DNA from: Mycobacterium sp. KBS0706
GTDB taxonomy: Bacteria; Pseudomonadota; Alphaproteobacteria; DSM-16000; Inquilinaceae
DNA length: 64,000 nucleotides
Assembly (NCBI RefSeq): GCF_005938675.2
Contig: NZ_VCCH02000018.1
Location: forward strand, 46,653 to 110,652
Reading direction: 5' to 3'
Of this stretch, positions 63,864 to 64,000 are shown in pieces; within the stretch, counting starts at the first letter, position 1; each line of letters opens with the position of its first letter. Position numbers and translations under genes: made by a program. A model generated the notes under the pieces. The model searched no databases. It saw nothing but the letters and a program-made list of their open reading frames with translations, and was not told the origin of the DNA.

Positions 63864-64000
63864 TTAGCGGATGTTGCGCACCACTTGCGCGCCAGTCTCC
63901 GGAGAGGCGGCGCCTATCTGCCGAGAACGGCACCACCGCACGAGCGTTCGCTCGGCTTCCAGCTTGCGAAGCTGAAGGATCGACTCGCGCGCGTGGGGAG
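63864..64000 (-). CDS. Possible C-terminal end of an unknown gene, cut by the window edge
   Basis: Open on the minus strand from the window end to a TAA at 63864. About 44 residues including ARESILQLRKLEAERTLVRW and SPETGAQVVRNIR, with a helical, charged look. A plus-strand frame from ATG 63858 also stays open to the edge, so the strand is uncertain. No family recognised. Confidence 0.3.
   Translation of the reverse strand, partial: PHARESILQLRKLEAERTLVRWCRSRQIGAASPETGAQVVRNIR

Overview
The window is a high-GC, gene-dense chromosomal segment of an alphaproteobacterium. A Ros/MucR-family regulator, a class II DAHP synthase, an editing-free threonyl-tRNA synthetase, overlapping operons and the overall base composition fit Rhodospirillales or Azospirillales (Inquilinus- or Azospirillum-like). 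That placement is inference. I saw no rRNA, tRNA, CRISPR array or intact insertion sequence.

Layout. 1-3240 (minus): three overlapping genes for an ArnT-like transferase, a polyprenyl-phosphate glycosyltransferase and a YdjC/NaxD-like deacetylase, probably a lipid A amino-sugar cassette. 3558-4385: a secreted CHAP protein. 4956-9389 (plus): gabD, rpiA, gor and a methyltransferase. 9535-12116: DAHP synthase and a nicotinate phosphoribosyltransferase-like gene. 12737-14961: pabB and pabC. 15085-18301 (minus): an esterase, a membrane protein and a short threonyl-tRNA synthetase preceded by a threonine-rich leader peptide and a terminator-like hairpin. 18372-19553 (plus): an Xre/RES toxin-antitoxin operon with its promoter and operator. 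19668-25932 (plus): ribA, ribD, secD, secF, a deacetylase and a DUF192 protein. 26398-32292 (plus): a MacA/MacB/NodT efflux operon followed by a LuxR regulator.

The middle is more accessory. 32318-34086 holds an AAA ATPase plus DUF4276 pair that looks like a defence module. 34194-36328 holds an O-methyltransferase and a dihydropyrimidinase with a RutR-like operator. 36443-37934 is a small phage-type immunity island: an S24 repressor, matching operators on both sides, a Cro-like gene and two tiny genes. 37949-44066 has a VOC protein, a HAD hydrolase, a DEAD-box helicase and a LysR-controlled quinone-type detoxification pair. 44086-50366 (minus) is a seven-gene amine or polyamine import and transamination operon, divergent from an aldo/keto reductase plus FucU pair, with a palindromic operator between them.

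52171-56920 is a three-gene secreted cassette of unknown function: a large periplasmic protein, a LolA/DUF2092-like protein and a von Willebrand factor A protein with an intact MIDAS. 57076-61706 (minus) is a sugar or AI-2 ABC transporter in lsrACDB order. 61945-62871 is decayed mobile-element material (integrase fragment and a frameshifted gene), followed by mucR at 63008. The last 500 bases are lower in GC and mostly without recognisable genes.

The most interesting signal is the leader of the short threonyl-tRNA synthetase. Seven of ten consecutive codons are Thr codons, the predicted promoter would make the leader ORF leaderless, and three competing hairpins can be drawn. This has the layout of ribosome-mediated transcription attenuation applied to a tRNA synthetase.
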